Shown here piece by piece: positions 54,331 through 63,826 of a stretch of DNA of 64,000 nucleotides. The stretch lies in NCBI RefSeq assembly GCF_004331685.1, contig NZ_SJSM01000001.1, positions 740,994 through 804,993 of the forward strand, given 5' to 3'. The translations under genes were made by a program, and so were the position numbers. Within the stretch, counting starts at the first letter, position 1, and each line of letters begins with the position of its first letter. This DNA is from Pedobacter hiemivivus. GTDB lineage: Bacteria > Bacteroidota > Bacteroidia > Sphingobacteriales > Sphingobacteriaceae. Below the pieces are notes generated by a model. The model saw only the letters and a list, made by a program, of their open reading frames with translations. It was not told where the DNA came from and made no database searches.

Positions 54331-55425
54331 TTATAATACTTGAATTTGTCGGCCTTCCAGTTTAAACTTTATTGTTCCCGCCTGTTCCAGCGCATTTAAA
54401 ACACCAGAAACATGATCATAACGAGAAAGTGATCCACTAAAGGTTTTGTTTTTAAGTTCAGGATGACCGTAAACGACCTCAACATCATACCAGCGGGAGA
54501 TTTTCTTCATGATGCTATTTAAAGGTTCATTGTTGCAAACAAACTCCCCATTTTTCCAATCTATGGCTTCATTTGGATTTACTTTGTTTACTTTAATTAT
54601 TCCATTTGTAAGGACAGATTCATGACCGGGTGTTAAAATCGTTTGATTTACCCGCACAGATCCTTCCAGCAAGGTAGTTTTAGTACTTACCTCATCAGGA
54701 TAAGAATTGATATTGAAATGAGTACCCAATACCTGCACTTCCTGTTTATCTGTAGTCACTACAAAAGGTTGCTTTTTATTCTTAGCCACTTCAAAATAAG
54801 CTTCGCCCTTCAATGTAACTTTACGTTGCTCTTTACCATCAAAGCTAGATGGGAATTTAAGCGTGCTTTCGGCATTCAGCCATACTTTGGTGCCATCAGA
54901 TAAAGTAACCTGATAAGTGCCGCCACGGGGCGTACTGACTACGGCATCGGTACGAAGTATCGAGGTAATTTCTGTACCGTCGTTATAGGCAAGTTTGTTT
55001 GCATCAATAATTACACTTTTTTGAACTTCACTTAAAAGAATCGTTTTACCATCATCAAGTGTAAGTGTTGCTTTATTTCTTCCTGGAGCTATATCATTTC
55101 CACTGGCAATTTTAAATTGATGATTTGAATTACGCGCATTGAAGAAATAAGCAGTTACCCCCAGCACCAAAATGGCTACTGCTGCTGCGATTGAAAGCCG
55201 AGGCCATAATTTAATTGTTTTATGCGTTGTACTTGTACCTAAGCCCACGACATCAATATTACGCCACATCTCAGTTTCTACAGTATCAAAATCTACTTTC
55301 CCCGCAGGCAACTCTTTAACATCAAGTGTATGCATATACCATCCCTCTACCAAAGTCCTTTCGGCTGGGGTACATTCATTTTTCTCATATTTAATCAATA
55401 ATACTTCAGCTTCCTGTTTAGTCAT
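54331..55425 (-). CDS. FecR-family anti-sigma factor
   Basis: The ATG at 55425 (MTKQEAEVLLIKYEKNECT) is chosen over a longer reading. The 364-residue protein has an N-terminal cytoplasmic sigma-binding part (to ~residue 75) and one membrane helix (LSIAAAVAILVLGVTAYFF). The FecR periplasmic domain follows (STPRGGTYQVTLSDGTKVWL, GEAYFEVAKNKKQPFVV, VQVLGTHFNINSYPDE), then a C-terminal DUF4974-type STN-contacting domain (LNSIMKKISRWYDVEVVYG). It relays ligand occupancy of the downstream SusC to the upstream sigma factor. Confidence 0.94.
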   Translation of the reverse strand: MTKQEAEVLLIKYEKNECTPAERTLVEGWYMHTLDVKELPAGKVDFDTVETEMWRNIDVVGLGTSTTHKTIKLWPRLSIAAAVAILVLGVTAYFFNARNSNHQFKIASGNDIAPGRNKATLTLDDGKTILLSEVQKSVIIDANKLAYNDGTEITSILRTDAVVSTPRGGTYQVTLSDGTKVWLNAESTLKFPSSFDGKEQRKVTLKGEAYFEVAKNKKQPFVVTTDKQEVQVLGTHFNINSYPDEVSTKTTLLEGSVRVNQTILTPGHESVLTNGIIKVNKVNPNEAIDWKNGEFVCNNEPLNSIMKKISRWYDVEVVYGHPELKNKTFSGSLSRYDHVSGVLNALEQAGTIKFKLEGRQIQVL

Positions 55426-55510
55426 GATGCATTGGTTATTAAAAAATAACATTCGTTATAATGGTATAACTAATAGCTTCACAAAAAGGGGTAGAAGAAA
55501 ATTATTTTTT

Positions 55511-56074
55511 TTAAAAAAAATATGCCCTAAGCTTACTGCGTAGTATTTTGAGCGCGTTATAAATTTGCTTTTTTACAGTCTCTTCTGACAATTGGGTAGT
55601 TTCGGCGATTTCTTTACGACTAAGATTTGCTTTACGACTTAGCTCAAATATCTCACGCATCTTAGGTGGCAGGCTTGCTATTTCCTTGTCTATTTGTCGC
55701 TGCATTTCATTTTCCAGCACCTGGTTATCCGTAACATACTCCCCTGCATTTACGTAATCCTGGAAGCTTACAATATAGTTTAGCTTCAATTTATTACGGT
55801 TAATCAATGTAATTACAGCATTTCTAACCAGCGCATATAAATAAGGGGCCAGTTTGACCTGTTTAAAATCCAGCACACCGATTTGAGCATACAACTTTGT
55901 GAATGTATCCTGAACTATGTCTTTTGCCTGCTCATTATCCTGAAGCATTTTTCGGGCAAAATTATATAGGACTACCCAATAGCGTCTATAAATTTCTTCA
56001 AATGCGATATTGTCCCCCTGATTAAGCATATCAGCGAGTTGCACATCTGTAAATAATTTATAGTCCACTTTCAT
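55511..56074 (-). CDS. ECF RNA polymerase sigma-70 factor (FecI-like)
   Basis: The ATG at 56074 starts a 187-residue protein with sigma region 2 (NIAFEEIYRRYWVVLYNFAR, NEQAKDIVQDTFTKLYAQ) and region 4 (LPPKMREIFELSRKANLSRK, ETTQLSEETVKKQIYNALKI). It is the standard Bacteroidota ECF type paired with a FecR protein, encoded 85 bases downstream. It should direct transcription of the susC operon when released. A TAAGTTCG box upstream is a one-mismatch -7 element. Confidence 0.94.
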   Translation of the reverse strand: MKVDYKLFTDVQLADMLNQGDNIAFEEIYRRYWVVLYNFARKMLQDNEQAKDIVQDTFTKLYAQIGVLDFKQVKLAPYLYALVRNAVITLINRNKLKLNYIVSFQDYVNAGEYVTDNQVLENEMQRQIDKEIASLPPKMREIFELSRKANLSRKEIAETTQLSEETVKKQIYNALKILRSKLRAYFF

Positions 56075-56212
56075 CAATGTTTACCGGATCGGTATGAATT
56101 ATAAGCGAACTTATAGATTAATTGCCTTATTACGGTGAGAAAAGATTTTATTTCTTTTGATCCTGCCATCCACTGCGGGTAGATTGAGAATACTGTGATG
56201 GATTTCTAAATT

Positions 56213-57226
56213 CTACTTTTCAATGAGTTTAACAGGAATTAAATTACCATTAACATGATCCATTTTAATTTCGTACACGGAATTGGCATCACCAGCTAAA
56301 ATTGTCCCTAAAACACCAAACATACTCGCTGCTAATATATCTCCGAAGCTAGCAGTTACTTTTATTTTTCCGGTATAAAAGAAATCATCATTTCTTTTAT
56401 TTAATGGGTAATAGCCGTACTCTGTAGCTACATATGGCTTTCCATTATGAACAATAGCATAAACATTTTTTAATTTGATCTTCTGCTGCTTACCATCTGA
56501 GTTTAAAGAATGAACTTCATTAACACCTCCATCTTTCTCTTTTACAGAGATTTGGGCATCCGGAGATTGTTTAACAAAAAATTGATAGGTAGTATACAAG
56601 CCTGGCACAAAATCAGAAGCATTATACAGCTTTAGACTTTGTTTCTCTATACTATCTATCTTAACTATATCAGACATTGTATATAGCAAAGAATCTAAAG
56701 GCTTAACAGAGAGGTTAGCTGATAAAAAATCAATTATGACATTGCTAGACTTTTTTAACAACCGATTGGTCACATCAATACCAGATTTCAAAATACAGAT
56801 TGTATCAATCGTGGCAATACACCTATAATTATTATTTTCAACAGCATAGAGCGAAGCCCTAAATGAAAAGGTACCTTTCTCACTCATGGACTGGGTTAAT
56901 TCAGAAAACCGTAGTTCCCTCAATTGAAAAAGCAATTCCTTTTTGACCGCATTAGAATCCGTTAAAGTAATAAAAACATCTTTCAACTGGGTAGAAAATG
57001 CAGGTTCGGCAACAACTGCAGCCCTTGCATTGAACATCCCTGTTTGTACAAAGCCCATTGCCGACGTATCTGATCTGGAATCTATAAACCTGATGCTGCT
57101 ATAATAGCTCTGTAATGCTTTTTGTTCAGGCACAAGCAGTTTGAATTTCTTGGTATGTTCCTGAGCATAACATTGAAATAGGATACCTAATAAGATTACT
57201 AGTACAGGAATGGCTTTTTTGAGCAT
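56213..57226 (-). CDS. Secreted protein of unknown function
   Basis: The ATG at 57226 starts a signal peptide (MLKKAIPVLVILLGILFQCY, cleavage near AQ). The 337-residue mature region reads IRFIDSRSDTSAMGFVQTGM, FNARAAVVAEPAFSTQLKDV, and later YAIVHNGKPYVATEYGYYPL with a GDILAASMFGVLGTILAGDA hydrophobic stretch. I recognise no family. It follows the symporter gene by 23 bases and is probably co-transcribed with it. Its C-terminal region (KPYVATEYGYYPL) looks like a small beta domain seen in other Bacteroidota proteins of unknown role. Confidence 0.65.
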   Translation of the reverse strand: MLKKAIPVLVILLGILFQCYAQEHTKKFKLLVPEQKALQSYYSSIRFIDSRSDTSAMGFVQTGMFNARAAVVAEPAFSTQLKDVFITLTDSNAVKKELLFQLRELRFSELTQSMSEKGTFSFRASLYAVENNNYRCIATIDTICILKSGIDVTNRLLKKSSNVIIDFLSANLSVKPLDSLLYTMSDIVKIDSIEKQSLKLYNASDFVPGLYTTYQFFVKQSPDAQISVKEKDGGVNEVHSLNSDGKQQKIKLKNVYAIVHNGKPYVATEYGYYPLNKRNDDFFYTGKIKVTASFGDILAASMFGVLGTILAGDANSVYEIKMDHVNGNLIPVKLIEK

Positions 57227-57249
57227 TTGGTTGAAAGGTTTATTGCAAT

Positions 57250-58878
57250 TTACCAAAAAATAGTATACAAAGCGGTAAGGATACCCATAATTAAAAGAGA
57301 GCCGATAGCAAAACTGGTGCTGATCTTAAACATCGACGTATCAACCTCTATCGCCTGTTCATTCGCCAAGGTTTGCGGTTTGCTTAAACTAATACCAATC
57401 ATTAACAGCACAATTACTACAAAATCAATTGCCATTCGATCTAAGAAAGGATAATCTGGGAATGCACCATTTGTCCACACGGGTAAAAATTTTAACACGG
57501 TGGAGAGCGGAATGGTAATCAATGCACCTGTCATTGCAGCGGCCGCGGTTGTACGTTTCCAATAAAAACCTAGCAAGAAAATAGCAAGTACCCCGGGGGA
57601 AATAAAGCCCACATATTCTTGAATAAATTGATAAGCCTGATCTAATGATTTTAATGCAGGAGTTACAATAGCCGCAATGGTCAATGAAATGGCTACTGCC
57701 CAACGACCGACCATAACCATTTTACGGTCTGAGGCTTCTTTGTTGAAAATTTTCCTATAAATATCCAATGAAAAAATAGTTGCGATACTATTTGCCTTAC
57801 CCGCTAAAGACGCCACAATGGCTGCAGTAAGTGCAGCGAAGGCAATTCCTTTTAATCCTGGAGGCAATAAATTCATTAAAGTGGGGTAAGCATGATCTGG
57901 TTTAAGTACCCCATTGTCTACCATTTCTGCCTGGAACAAACCTTTGCGGTGCAATACATACATTACAATACCCGGAAGCACGGCAATAACAGGTACGAGT
58001 AACTTTAAAAATGCGGCGAATAAAATCCCTTTACGCGCCGTATTTAGATCGGCCCCCAAAGCACGTTGTACGATATACTGGTTACATCCCCAATAGGCCA
58101 GGTTGTTAATTAACATACCACCAAAAAGTACGGATAGGCCTGGTAATTCTTTATAATATTTATCAGACGAATTAAAAATCATGTGGAAGTGGCTCGGTGC
58201 TTCTTTACGTAGCACAGAAAGACCTTTAAAAATATCATTTCCAAAACCATATTCATTAGAAAGCAACGAAAGTGCTAAATAAGTAGTAATTAGACCGCCA
58301 ATAATCAATACCAAAACTTGAATAACATCAGTATAACCAATTACTTTCATCCCGCCTAAGGTTACAATCATCGAAAAAATGCTTAGGCCAACAATACTCC
58401 ACTCGAAACTAATGTTAGAGATGGATGAGATGGCTAATGCACCGAGATAAATGATAGAGGTAAGGTTTACAAATACATACACCAATAGCCAAAAAACCGC
58501 CATAATTGTACTAACCTTATCATTATATCGCTTGGCAAGGAACTGCGGCATGGTAAAAATCTTATTTTTAAGATATACCGGGATAATGAAAATAGCCACA
58601 ATAATGAGCGTAGCAGCTGCCATCCATTCATATGAAGCAATGGCTAAGCCTAGGGCGAAACCCGAGCCAGACATGCCAATAAAGTGCTCAGCAGAAATGT
58701 TAGAAGCAATTAATGAAGCGCCAATTGCCCACCAGGTAAGCGATCCTTCTGCTAAGAAAAAATCTTTAGAACTTATATTTTTCGACTTCTTTTTATGATA
58801 GATATAATAGCCATATGAGGATACGGCGATAAAATAAATAAAAAAGACGATATAGTCTGCGGTTTGTAATTGGTTCAT
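57250..58878 (-). CDS. Sodium:solute symporter, SGLT type (likely inositol or sugar)
   Basis: This 542-residue inner-membrane protein has about 14 hydrophobic segments. The SGLT-branch signature is very clear: SLTWWAIGASLIASNISAEH, FIGMSGSGFALGLAIASYEW and GVVLKPDHAYPTLMNLLPPG-like loops. This is the vSGLT group, which co-transports Na+ with glucose, galactose or inositol. With the myo-inositol oxygenase gene encoded in the same direction at the window edge, inositol is the leading candidate substrate. A terminator separates it from the upstream susD gene, so it probably has its own promoter in 58879-58960. Confidence 0.93.
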   Translation of the reverse strand: MNQLQTADYIVFFIYFIAVSSYGYYIYHKKKSKNISSKDFFLAEGSLTWWAIGASLIASNISAEHFIGMSGSGFALGLAIASYEWMAAATLIIVAIFIIPVYLKNKIFTMPQFLAKRYNDKVSTIMAVFWLLVYVFVNLTSIIYLGALAISSISNISFEWSIVGLSIFSMIVTLGGMKVIGYTDVIQVLVLIIGGLITTYLALSLLSNEYGFGNDIFKGLSVLRKEAPSHFHMIFNSSDKYYKELPGLSVLFGGMLINNLAYWGCNQYIVQRALGADLNTARKGILFAAFLKLLVPVIAVLPGIVMYVLHRKGLFQAEMVDNGVLKPDHAYPTLMNLLPPGLKGIAFAALTAAIVASLAGKANSIATIFSLDIYRKIFNKEASDRKMVMVGRWAVAISLTIAAIVTPALKSLDQAYQFIQEYVGFISPGVLAIFLLGFYWKRTTAAAAMTGALITIPLSTVLKFLPVWTNGAFPDYPFLDRMAIDFVVIVLLMIGISLSKPQTLANEQAIEVDTSMFKISTSFAIGSLLIMGILTALYTIFW

Positions 58879-58952
58879 TATTTGGTTTTTTATTTTGGTG
58901 TATTTGGCTTAATTAAAAGGTAGCAATAGAATAGTTAAGATAATCATTGTTG

Positions 58953-59004
58953 CAAAAAAAATGGCTGAATAATTATCTGCATCGCAAATTAAATTATTCA
59001 GCCA
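58953..59004 (-). terminator. Intrinsic terminator after the susD of the inositol-type locus
   Basis: A perfect 13-bp inverted repeat (TGGCTGAATAATT at 58962-58974; AATTATTCAGCCA at 58992-59004) has a 17-base loop. On the minus strand it is followed by eight T (58961-58954). It ends transcription of the SusCD genes before the symporter. Confidence 0.9.
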
Positions 59005-59021
59005 TTAACACAACCATTTCT

Positions 59022-60695
59022 TTAATACCCTAAATTCTGTATTAAATATCCAGGAAAATTAGAAGCTCCATCTATTGCCGTTTGAGGAATAGGGAAAATT
59101 CTTTTTCGCACGTCAGTATTCGTTTTTTCAGTCCATGTACCTTCATATTTTCCAAAACGGATCATATCCGTACGTCTAACCATTTCCCAATAAAATTCAA
59201 ACCCTCTTTCACGAAACAAAAGATCAAGCGTGATAGCAGGAAGTGGTGCAGCCGGAGTGGTAGCTGTTCTGGAAGCTCTAACGATGTTTACATCAGCCAA
59301 GGCAGTTGCATCGTTTTTTCTAAGTTTTGCTTCTGCACGCATTAAATAAATATCTGCAAGACGCAGGATTATAATGTCATGTTCTCCAAAATTCCTTCCA
59401 CTTACCGAAGTTTTACTGAACTCATATTTTTCCACTCTGAAACCAGTATTGTAATTACTTCCAGCAATAGTATAGTCAATATTTTCAGTAAAATCCACAG
59501 CTAAAGTAGGCTTACTACGCGTGTTATAAAAAAGTTTATCTACCCTCATTTTTCCATCCTGACATTTTTCAAACACTCCATTTGTTCTAATTAAGCCATA
59601 TTGTTGTCCACGCAATATGCCCCGATTGATGTTGAAACTAGCCGCATCAATGCAGGCTGCAGCCGGAGGCAAATTCTGCTTATAAAAGCGAGGATCTGCA
59701 ACTGCAGGATCTACAGGAGCATACGCATTTACCCAAGTACGATAAAAATCAGACGTAATACCCGGACCATCAGTTCCGTTAGCACCCGGATAAGCAGGCA
59801 ATGGAAATTGATCTCCAGATATAGAGAAATAGGCCATTCGATTATGCCCGTTCAAATCGGCACGCTGATCTACTGCGAAAATCAATTCTTTATTCGTGTG
59901 GTTATTGTCATTGAAAAGCGAAAAATAATCGGCGGCTAAATTGTATTGACCCGAACCAATAATCTTAGTGCAATACTCTATCGCTTTGTCCATATCTTCG
60001 GTTTTAAAGGTAAAGCTTGGCGCATAAACATCTCTATAAACTGCTGCATTTAAATATAGACGGGCGAGCAAGCCCCACACCGCTCCTTTTGTGATCCTAC
60101 CAGGCCCCGTGGTATTCTCCACTATAGGCTCTATCGCTAGTAATTCTGATTTGATGTATTCAATCGCGGCTTCGCCCCTTAAAATTTTCGAGGTTTCATT
60201 GACATCATTTTTAACGAATACCAATCCAAAAAGATCAAGTGTAAGTAATGAATAATAAGCTCTCATCCCCCTTGCTTCAGCCAAAAACAGCTTGGCACTC
60301 GGATCTGGATTGGTCGAAAGCGCAATAATGGCGGTTACACTTCTAGATAACCCTATGAGTATATGATTCCAGGTATTTCTCACATTCGCATCTGAACTTA
60401 TGTTTTGGTGTTGATGTAATTGAAGATAAATACCATTATCACCCCAATCGGTTCCACCACGGAATGGTAAAATGGCCTCATCTGTTGAAATTTCCTGAAG
60501 CGCAAAATAATTGGTATGGATAAAGATATCTTCCAATTTTGCATATACGGGTGCTATTATGCCTTCAGCCTGTTGTTTATTAGTAAGTCCGGCAACAGAT
60601 TTTTCGTCGAGTACATTTTCATCTAGCTTGGAACAGCTGTAAATTACTGTCATACTTATAAAAGCAAGTAACAGCATTAATATTTTCTTTTTCAT
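59022..60695 (-). CDS. SusD/RagB-type lipoprotein (inositol-type locus)
   Basis: This 557-residue protein has a lipoprotein signal with cysteine at residue 21 (LAFISMTVIYSCSKL). SusD features include AEARGMRAYYSLLTLDLFGL, RLADIYLMRAEAKLRKNDAT, LLFRERGFEFYWEMVRRTDM and the ending RIFPIPQTAIDGASNFPGYL. It pairs with the SusC encoded 11 bases upstream. It should bind the ligand at the surface for import. Confidence 0.95.
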   Translation of the reverse strand: MKKKILMLLLAFISMTVIYSCSKLDENVLDEKSVAGLTNKQQAEGIIAPVYAKLEDIFIHTNYFALQEISTDEAILPFRGGTDWGDNGIYLQLHQHQNISSDANVRNTWNHILIGLSRSVTAIIALSTNPDPSAKLFLAEARGMRAYYSLLTLDLFGLVFVKNDVNETSKILRGEAAIEYIKSELLAIEPIVENTTGPGRITKGAVWGLLARLYLNAAVYRDVYAPSFTFKTEDMDKAIEYCTKIIGSGQYNLAADYFSLFNDNNHTNKELIFAVDQRADLNGHNRMAYFSISGDQFPLPAYPGANGTDGPGITSDFYRTWVNAYAPVDPAVADPRFYKQNLPPAAACIDAASFNINRGILRGQQYGLIRTNGVFEKCQDGKMRVDKLFYNTRSKPTLAVDFTENIDYTIAGSNYNTGFRVEKYEFSKTSVSGRNFGEHDIIILRLADIYLMRAEAKLRKNDATALADVNIVRASRTATTPAAPLPAITLDLLFRERGFEFYWEMVRRTDMIRFGKYEGTWTEKTNTDVRKRIFPIPQTAIDGASNFPGYLIQNLGY

Positions 60696-60706
60696 CTGTA
60701 TAATTA

Positions 60707-63700
60707 TTAAAATGAGAAGTTTAAACCAAAAACAATGGATCTAGCTTTCGGGTAACTTAAAAAGTCAATTCCATAAGAAGAAACGCCATCGATTGCTCTG
60801 TCGCTGTTTACCTCAGGGTCATAACCAGTATAATCAGTGATTACAAAAAGATTTTGACCTGTTACAGATAGATGGATGTTAGAAAACCATTTATTTACCC
60901 CTAAATCTTTGGTATTGAAACTATAGCCCAGCGAAACATTGTTCAGTCTTAGGTAGGCGCCATTTTTAAGGTATCTCGTAGATACAGGAGTTGGATTGTT
61001 TAACGACTCTGTCGGATTAGCAATAGCTTCTCTGGTCGCATTCGCATTTTTTGCGAGCCTTAATTTAGAAAAACTTACATTCTGTGTATAATCATAGATT
61101 TTATTTCCAGACACACCATTAAAATTGATACTGAGATCGAATCCTTTGAATGCAGCACTGGCATAAAAATTATACATCGTGTTAGGTAAAGCTGTACCAG
61201 CCGAAATCCTGTCTTTATCAGTAACAAGACCATCCCCGTCTGTATCGCGGTAAGTACTTAAGCCCGCAGCATCAAAGCCTGTAAATTCCTTTAAAAAGAA
61301 CGTTCCCAAAGGCTGATCATTTACATATCCATTGATGGTTGATGAGGTAATACCAGCACCAGAAACAGACCCGGCAGGAATCACAGAATATGGAGAATGT
61401 TGCACCTTGTTTTTGATGTAAGTAATGTTACCACCAATATTATAAGTTATGCCATACTCCGATTTATGTCGATAATCCAATTCAAATTCTATACCCTTAT
61501 TGGTGATGGTCATATCTTTTACATTAGACCATACTTCTTGTGCCGGCTGAACTGGATCTGCTGGAATTACCAGTAGCAAAATATTCTTCGAAACTTTGTT
61601 AAACACATCTATTGTTCCTGTTAGCGCTCCTTTAAACAAACCAAAGTCTAAGCCTATATCTGTCTGTTTTGAAGTTTCCCATTGGATATCTGGGTTTGCA
61701 AATCGAGCATAAGTTGTTCCGGCCGGATAAGCCCCAGTTGGATAAAGCGGATAGCTTCCAGTTGCATTAGATACAAATAAGGCCTGTGTAATTTTAGGTG
61801 GAATTTCCTGATTACCCGTTATACCATAACCAGCTCTTAATTTCAAATTACTAAAAATCGAATTCTTCATAAAATCCTCTTCCGAAATCTTCCATCCTAA
61901 AGAGAAAGATGGGAAATATCCGTATTTATTGTTGGCTCCAAATTTAGTAGAACCATCTGCTCTAAAATTAGCGGTAAACAAATACTTTTCGTTGTACTGG
62001 TAAGTGACTCTTCCAAAAAATGATTGCAGCTCATTGATTAATGCAAATCCTCCGGGCCTATTGCTACCTAAGGTTAATTCCTGTCCTACACCGGGGTTAT
62101 AAATTGGATCTACCCCACCCACTAGAAATTTGTTGATGCTATTATTTCTTTGCTGTACAAAGATTCTTTGGTAGGAATGTCCCCCTAGTGCTGATAAATT
62201 ATGCTTGGTGTTACTCCAATTATAAGTAAGGTAATTTTCAATTAACGTATTTGTGTTGGTGTTATAAAAAGTCTCTAATCTTCCATCACGTAAGGGAACT
62301 GCATTTGGTAAGTTCAACACATCGCGTGTTGCAGTAGAATTATCAACACCTAAATTCACTTTATAAACAAGCCCCTTAATAATTTTCATAGAAGGAGAAA
62401 TGTTACCAATTACCCGGTTTGTGGTGGTGGTTTCTTTATCTAAGTCAAAAAATAAGGATGGATTGTTGATATTCTGATAGAGAATAGGCATTCCGTTCGC
62501 ATCCTTAGCTGGGTAAGTTGGGTTATTAATGAGCGCATCGCCTAATATGTTCGTAATAGGCGGGCGTTGCTGTTTGGTATTGCTAGCATTCAGATTGATA
62601 TCTACCACTAATCTGTCTTCTAAAAATTTCTGAGTCGCATTAAACCTTCCTGAATACCGATTAAGGTCATTTTTCTTAATAATACCTTCTTGTTTTTGTA
62701 CCCCTACCGAAGAAAAATAGGCCAGTTTATCTCCTCCTCCACTCATGGTAATATTATAGTTCTGAGTTTTGGCAACTCTGGTTATTTCTTTTTGCCAGTC
62801 GGTAGAACCGCCTTTGTCATCAAGAACACCCCCTGCTTTTGGTACTTCAATACGGAATTCGTCTGCCGTTAAAACTGGTAAAGCTCTTGCCAATGTTGAA
62901 ATTCCCAGACTCGCAGAAGCTGCAAGCGTTGAGGCACCTCCTTTGCCCTTTTTAGTGGTAATGATGATTACCCCATTTGCCCCACGAGAACCATAAATAG
63001 CGGTTGCAGATGCATCCTTTAGCACGTCGATCGATTCTATATCCTGCGGATTAATAAAGCTCAGCGGATCACCACTGCCCGTATTTGAATTGTCCAAAGG
63101 CAAACCATCTACTACAAAAAGAGGTGAATTACCCGATCTTATTCCACCCGGTCCCCTAACACTAATCCCGGTAGGACCGCCAGGTTCGCCACTGGCAGAA
63201 GTTACATTTACACCTGATACTTTGCCCTGTAGCAATTGCTGTGGAGAATTAATGATACCCTTATTAAATTCGTCACTCTTTAATGATTTTATAGCTCCCG
63301 TTACATCTTTTTTGTTTTGGGAGCCATACCCTACAACCACTACCTGAGATAAATCGGATGTACTAGCTTTTAGGGATACTTGTATTCGGGTTCTGTTGCC
63401 AACGATAATTTCTTGGGTAGCATAGCCAATATACTTAATGATCAGAATTGAATTGTCATCGGGAACAGTAATGGTAAAAGCTCCATTTGCATCGGCGCTT
63501 GTAACCTGGGTCCCCCCTTTAACTGCGATACTTGCTCCTGGCAGGGCTTTCCCGTCCTCAGCATCTACGATTTTTCCAGAAACCGTTTTTTGCCTCATAA
63601 CACTTAAAATATCTATTTTTGCGAAAGTATTTCCTGGTGTGAAAACACAAAAACAGATAATTAGCGCAGCAGAAAATAATTTTAGACACCGCGGTAAATA

Positions 63701-63721
63701 ATAAAAGTAAATTTTCCTCAT
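60707..63721 (-). CDS. SusC/RagA-type TonB-dependent outer-membrane transporter (inositol-type locus)
   Basis: This 1004-residue protein has a signal peptide (LFSAALIICFCVFTPGNTFA), a carboxypeptidase-regulatory-like domain (KTVSGKIVDAEDGKALPGAS), a TonB box and plug (VVVVGYGSQNKKDVTGAIKS, VLKDASATAIYGSRGANGVI) and a barrel ending VFGLNFSF. There is no STN domain. It follows the myo-inositol oxygenase gene by 105 bases in the same direction. Its ligand may be inositol, an inositol glycoside or an inositol phosphate. Confidence 0.95.
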   Translation of the reverse strand: MRKIYFYYLPRCLKLFSAALIICFCVFTPGNTFAKIDILSVMRQKTVSGKIVDAEDGKALPGASIAVKGGTQVTSADANGAFTITVPDDNSILIIKYIGYATQEIIVGNRTRIQVSLKASTSDLSQVVVVGYGSQNKKDVTGAIKSLKSDEFNKGIINSPQQLLQGKVSGVNVTSASGEPGGPTGISVRGPGGIRSGNSPLFVVDGLPLDNSNTGSGDPLSFINPQDIESIDVLKDASATAIYGSRGANGVIIITTKKGKGGASTLAASASLGISTLARALPVLTADEFRIEVPKAGGVLDDKGGSTDWQKEITRVAKTQNYNITMSGGGDKLAYFSSVGVQKQEGIIKKNDLNRYSGRFNATQKFLEDRLVVDINLNASNTKQQRPPITNILGDALINNPTYPAKDANGMPILYQNINNPSLFFDLDKETTTTNRVIGNISPSMKIIKGLVYKVNLGVDNSTATRDVLNLPNAVPLRDGRLETFYNTNTNTLIENYLTYNWSNTKHNLSALGGHSYQRIFVQQRNNSINKFLVGGVDPIYNPGVGQELTLGSNRPGGFALINELQSFFGRVTYQYNEKYLFTANFRADGSTKFGANNKYGYFPSFSLGWKISEEDFMKNSIFSNLKLRAGYGITGNQEIPPKITQALFVSNATGSYPLYPTGAYPAGTTYARFANPDIQWETSKQTDIGLDFGLFKGALTGTIDVFNKVSKNILLLVIPADPVQPAQEVWSNVKDMTITNKGIEFELDYRHKSEYGITYNIGGNITYIKNKVQHSPYSVIPAGSVSGAGITSSTINGYVNDQPLGTFFLKEFTGFDAAGLSTYRDTDGDGLVTDKDRISAGTALPNTMYNFYASAAFKGFDLSINFNGVSGNKIYDYTQNVSFSKLRLAKNANATREAIANPTESLNNPTPVSTRYLKNGAYLRLNNVSLGYSFNTKDLGVNKWFSNIHLSVTGQNLFVITDYTGYDPEVNSDRAIDGVSSYGIDFLSYPKARSIVFGLNFSF

Positions 63722-63826
63722 ATGAAATAATTTAGATTGTTTTGAAATTACTTATTGACAAGTTAGAGCAAACAGGTTAACTCTCTGTTATTAGAATCAC
63801 ACCAATTTGTTAAAGGAAGATATATT

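Noticed and set aside
55172..55543. 123-codon open frame on the + strand spanning the fecR start
   Set aside because: It overlaps the FecR coding region and the end of the sigma gene with no coding features of its own.
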